Shown here one piece after another: positions 40,145 through 42,716 of a DNA stretch of 42,716 nt. Origin of the DNA: Phycisphaerae bacterium (lineage in GTDB: Bacteria; Planctomycetota; Phycisphaerae; UBA1845); assembly GCA_029260055.1 (NCBI GenBank), contig JAJDDX010000065.1:1-42716 (forward strand), read 5' to 3'. Positions within the stretch are counted from its first letter, which is position 1. Each line of letters opens with the position of its first letter. The translations under genes were made by a program, and so were the position numbers. The notes beneath the pieces are model-generated. The model did no database searches and was not told where the DNA came from. It saw only the letters and a list, made by a program, of their open reading frames with translations.

Positions 40145-40975
40145 GTGTTCTGCAATCGCTGCTACTACGACTTACGTGGTCAAGCCGTGGAACGGTGCCC
40201 CGAGTGCGGGACGACGTTCGATTTCGATGATTCCGGCAGCCACTTAGCGAACAGGCCCGGACCGTTTGGTCGCGTGCTGCTGCGGCTTCAGCGACGGCGA
40301 CGAGCTCTCCTGATCGTTCTAACCGTCCTGCTGATGATAAGCTACGCGGTGGCCAGTCACTATGTGCCGCGCTTCGCCAACCACACCCACCCCGTAGTGC
40401 TAAGTAGACAGAATCTGAAGGCCGCGCTGACCGCGTGGACCATCCAACAGTATGACGATCCGGAGCAACTCGTATTTGACGTCACTGCCGCGGAAGAGGA
40501 CATACAGCCGAGTCTCAGCCCGTGGTCCGAGGCCGACGCGGCATGGCGACGAGCACTCGTGACCTACATCTTGACGCATGGCTACCTGTTTGCGATTCCC
40601 GCGTTGGTCTTTCTCGCAGCGCTGGCGGTCTTGGTTCGCGGGCGGACGCGTCGAGCGGCCCTTGCCTTGATGGTGGCCTCCGCATTCATGGTTGTGGGTG
40701 CGATATACCCTCGTGAAACGGCGGCACGGGTCTGTCCCGGAACCTACGCATTCCTCGATGACTACGTCTATCTTCGTGGCGTCGTGATGACTTCCGCGAA
40801 CCCCACCCGCGGGCGGACAATCGCGGCGTACGACAAGAAGAGCTTCCGCCGAGTGGGCCGCGGCGTCATTGGCTTTGCGGCCGGGAATGTCGTCACGCTT
40901 TTGGAGGAACGGGCGAGGCCGCTGTTCGAAGCGCAAGGGCTTCCGTATCCCCAGACCTCCCCTTCGTCGGAATGA
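40145..40975 (+). CDS. zinc-ribbon membrane protein of planctomycete type, function unknown
   Basis: The 276-residue protein opens with a zinc ribbon: C3-x2-C6 (FCNRCYYDLRG) and C18-x2-C21 (RCPECGTTFD). Such an N-terminal CxxC...CxxC ribbon before membrane helices is frequent in planctomycetes. A basic stretch (LLRLQRRRRA) precedes a helix at about 54-72, a soluble region (about 75-140), and two helices at about 143-160 and 170-188. The C-terminal 85 residues are soluble and unrecognised. The start is GTG at 40145 with GAGG about 6 nt upstream; the first codons code for the ribbon, which supports it. It is convergent with the FGE-like gene, 13 nt away. No function can be assigned. Confidence 0.8.
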   Translation: MFCNRCYYDLRGQAVERCPECGTTFDFDDSGSHLANRPGPFGRVLLRLQRRRRALLIVLTVLLMISYAVASHYVPRFANHTHPVVLSRQNLKAALTAWTIQQYDDPEQLVFDVTAAEEDIQPSLSPWSEADAAWRRALVTYILTHGYLFAIPALVFLAALAVLVRGRTRRAALALMVASAFMVVGAIYPRETAARVCPGTYAFLDDYVYLRGVVMTSANPTRGRTIAAYDKKSFRRVGRGVIGFAAGNVVTLLEERARPLFEAQGLPYPQTSPSSE

Positions 40976-40988
40976 CCACGGAGCCGAG

Positions 40989-42716
40989 TCACGGCATCTC
41001 CAGCACCACGCGGAAGCCGATGTTGCCGAGCTTGCTGTCTTCGGTATCGCGGACGCGGTTCGCACTGCGGCAGAAGCGCGGCCGATTGCGCCAGGAGCCG
41101 CCGCGTAACACGCGGCCTTCGATCAGCACCTTACCGGGCGGCGGCACGACAGGGCTTTGTGTGTCGTACGCGTAGCCATCCGGGCACCATTCCCACACGT
41201 TGCCATGCATGTCGTACAGGCCCCAGGCGTTCGGCGAGAAACTCGCCACGGGAACCGGCTCGCCGCGCGGAGCCTCCTTCACGGCGCGGCCGTAGACGTA
41301 GTTGGAGTCGAAGTTGGCCTGCTGCGCGGTGATCGTCTCTCCGAACGAGAAGGGTGTCGTGCCGCCCGCGCGACAGGCATATTCCCATTCGGCTTCGGTC
41401 GGCAGCCGGTACGGCTTGCCCTCGATCTCACTGAGCCGCCGACAGAACTCAGCCACGTCATCCCACGATATCAGCTGTACCGGCAGATCGACGCCGACCC
41501 CTTCATCGGGAACGCCATCCATCACAGCGGACCACTGCGCCTGCGTGACTTCAGTCGTGGCCATGTAGAAGCCGGAGGCCAGCCGGACGCGCCGCTGACG
41601 CTCATCGTTGTCGCGGCCCACCTCGTCGCTCGGGCTGCCCATCAGGAATTCGCCGGGTGGGATGAACGCAAGTTCCATCCCGATCGAGTTCGTTACGCGA
41701 TACGACATGACCTCCGCACGAAGCTGCCCTGCACCGGTATGGTTCGGATCCAAGCCCGCCAACTCGTCCAATACCAGTATCGCGGCCGTTCCGTTCCGTT
41801 GCTCGGCATCGAGCCGTGCCTGCGAGACCAAGGCTGCCGCTGCCTCGTCGATGGTATCCGCCAGAGATGCCGAGGCTGACTCGAAGAGCGCTTCCGCCTC
41901 GGGGATGCGGTCTTCGGTCAGTGCCACGCCGCCCTCTTCGATACGTGCCGAAGCCGCATCGAGCACAGCCTGGACGCCGGGAAGCTCCAGCGCCTTCGGG
42001 CCGAGCGCGGAGCGAATCAGCTCGATCCGCCGTCGCGCCGATTGCTGTTTGCGCAAGGCCGCCTCGGCCTTGTCCGGCCAATGCAACGACGCCTCAACGC
42101 GGGCCTTGACCTCCCCGTACGACGCAAGGGCGTCGGCGTACCGGGCGGCCTCGAGATGTCGATCGCCCCGATTCATCTCTCCGGTCAGCTCAGCACGCAG
42201 CGACGGGCTGAACGCGTACTTGGTATTCAGCGACTTCAGGCGATTAAGAAGGCTCAGTTCCCGTTCAGCCTCCTGTTGTCGAGCCTCAATGAAGTCGACC
42301 TCGTCGCGGCCCCGTGCATTTCTAAGGTCGCGCTGACAGAAGTCGAGCTGTCGGGCTGCCTCAGCCACACGGTCGCGGAGCTGTCGCTCGAGTGAATCCA
42401 GAGTGGCCAGAAGACCCCGCGCTGCAGCGGCGACTCTCGCCGGCTCCGCGCGATACGATTGTGTCGTCTCTTCGATCTGTGACTCGAACAGCGTGGCTGC
42501 GTGGCGGAAGGACTGCAGGGCTTTGATGTCCTCCATGGCGGCTAGATGCCAGTTTCCGCTGGACATCGAATCATCCGCCGGCGTGGCGCCGTCGGGTCGC
42601 AGGTCGGAGGGTAGGGCGTCGACAATCGCGCTCCACCTCGCAGCTAGCGCCAGGGCATCGGTTCGCGCGGCGCGAGCGGCTGCCTCCGCCTCGGGGTTGC
42701 GCGCGGCGTCTCGCGC
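40989..42716 (-). CDS. SUMF1/FGE-like protein with long coiled-coil N-terminal part (partial, N-terminus off window)
   Basis: The frame is open from the stop at 40989 to the right edge. The ATG at 42566 is only an internal Met, because about 50 further codons upstream are stop-free and Ala/Arg/Asp-rich. The visible 575 codons hold a long helical, coiled-coil-like region and then a formylglycine-generating-enzyme-like domain in the last 250 residues. Motifs are NSIGMELAFIPPGEFLMGSP, TTEVTQAQW, YRLPTEAEWEYACRAG, LYDMHGNVWEWCPDGY and RVLRGGSWRNRPRFCRSANR. True FGE has two Cys after GGSW; here the first position is Asn and only the second Cys is kept, so oxidase activity is doubtful. In planctomycetes such domains often sit C-terminal to Ser/Thr kinases; a kinase could lie upstream, off the window, but that is a guess. 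Confidence 0.87.
   Translation of the reverse strand, partial: ARDAARNPEAEAAARAARTDALALAARWSAIVDALPSDLRPDGATPADDSMSSGNWHLAAMEDIKALQSFRHAATLFESQIEETTQSYRAEPARVAAAARGLLATLDSLERQLRDRVAEAARQLDFCQRDLRNARGRDEVDFIEARQQEAERELSLLNRLKSLNTKYAFSPSLRAELTGEMNRGDRHLEAARYADALASYGEVKARVEASLHWPDKAEAALRKQQSARRRIELIRSALGPKALELPGVQAVLDAASARIEEGGVALTEDRIPEAEALFESASASLADTIDEAAAALVSQARLDAEQRNGTAAILVLDELAGLDPNHTGAGQLRAEVMSYRVTNSIGMELAFIPPGEFLMGSPSDEVGRDNDERQRRVRLASGFYMATTEVTQAQWSAVMDGVPDEGVGVDLPVQLISWDDVAEFCRRLSEIEGKPYRLPTEAEWEYACRAGGTTPFSFGETITAQQANFDSNYVYGRAVKEAPRGEPVPVASFSPNAWGLYDMHGNVWEWCPDGYAYDTQSPVVPPPGKVLIEGRVLRGGSWRNRPRFCRSANRVRDTEDSKLGNIGFRVVLEMP

Overview
The window looks like chromosomal DNA of a GC-rich planctomycete (Planctomycetota), possibly Phycisphaerae-like. 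The evidence is domain style rather than a marker gene. It includes an Asn/Thr/Asp-rich linker lipoprotein, a dockerin-like Ca-binding tail of the 'GDGDVDGDVDLTDY' type on a large beta-repeat protein, a PQQ-like propeller protein with a 'WRGPDATG' start, an N-terminal CxxC...CxxC zinc ribbon on a membrane protein, and an SUMF1/FGE-like protein. No rRNA, tRNA, CRISPR array, insertion sequence or phage gene was seen.

Layout. 1-821 (minus) is the N-terminal part of a secreted protein made of near-identical 97-residue FnIII-like repeats; it runs off the left edge. 1312-4740 (minus) is a large modular lipoprotein. 5195-6535 (plus) is an amino-acid permease, and 6776-9892 (plus) a large secreted beta-repeat protein. 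9948-11327 and 11504-12982 (both minus) are a PQQ-like propeller protein and a thioredoxin/TPR protein, with a strong hairpin terminator between them.

13374-22882 (plus) is a compact six-gene cluster of cell-envelope character: two paralogous type I phosphodiesterase/alkaline-phosphatase-superfamily proteins, a 61-residue ribbon-helix-helix-like protein, a YidC/EMC3-like membrane protein, a membrane-anchored sulfatase-like/TPR enzyme, and a fusion that resembles TIGR03546 plus the AsmA-like family TIGR03545. I infer a role in making, modifying or transporting a phosphorylated envelope lipid or glycan.

22919-36589 (minus) is a ten-gene, tightly overlapping chemosensory operon read right to left: CheW, CheR-TPR, CheW, a double-Cache MCP, CheA-REC, CheB, REC-PAS-histidine kinase, GAF-PAS-histidine kinase, a lone receiver, and REC-HD-GYP. 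The first six gene types match the Pseudomonas Wsp system, but the apparent output is an HD-GYP (c-di-GMP phosphodiesterase class) instead of the WspR diguanylate cyclase, and two paralogous kinases are added. I consider this the most interesting system in the window.

37222-40023 (plus) is an exported protein with 26 uniform ankyrin repeats. 40145-40975 (plus) is a zinc-ribbon membrane protein. 40989-42716 (minus) is an FGE-like protein whose reading frame is still open at the right edge.

Limits: all family calls are from reading sequence by eye. Start codons were chosen from Shine-Dalgarno matches, signal peptides and overlaps. Promoter calls are weak because the sigma consensus of this lineage is not known to me.
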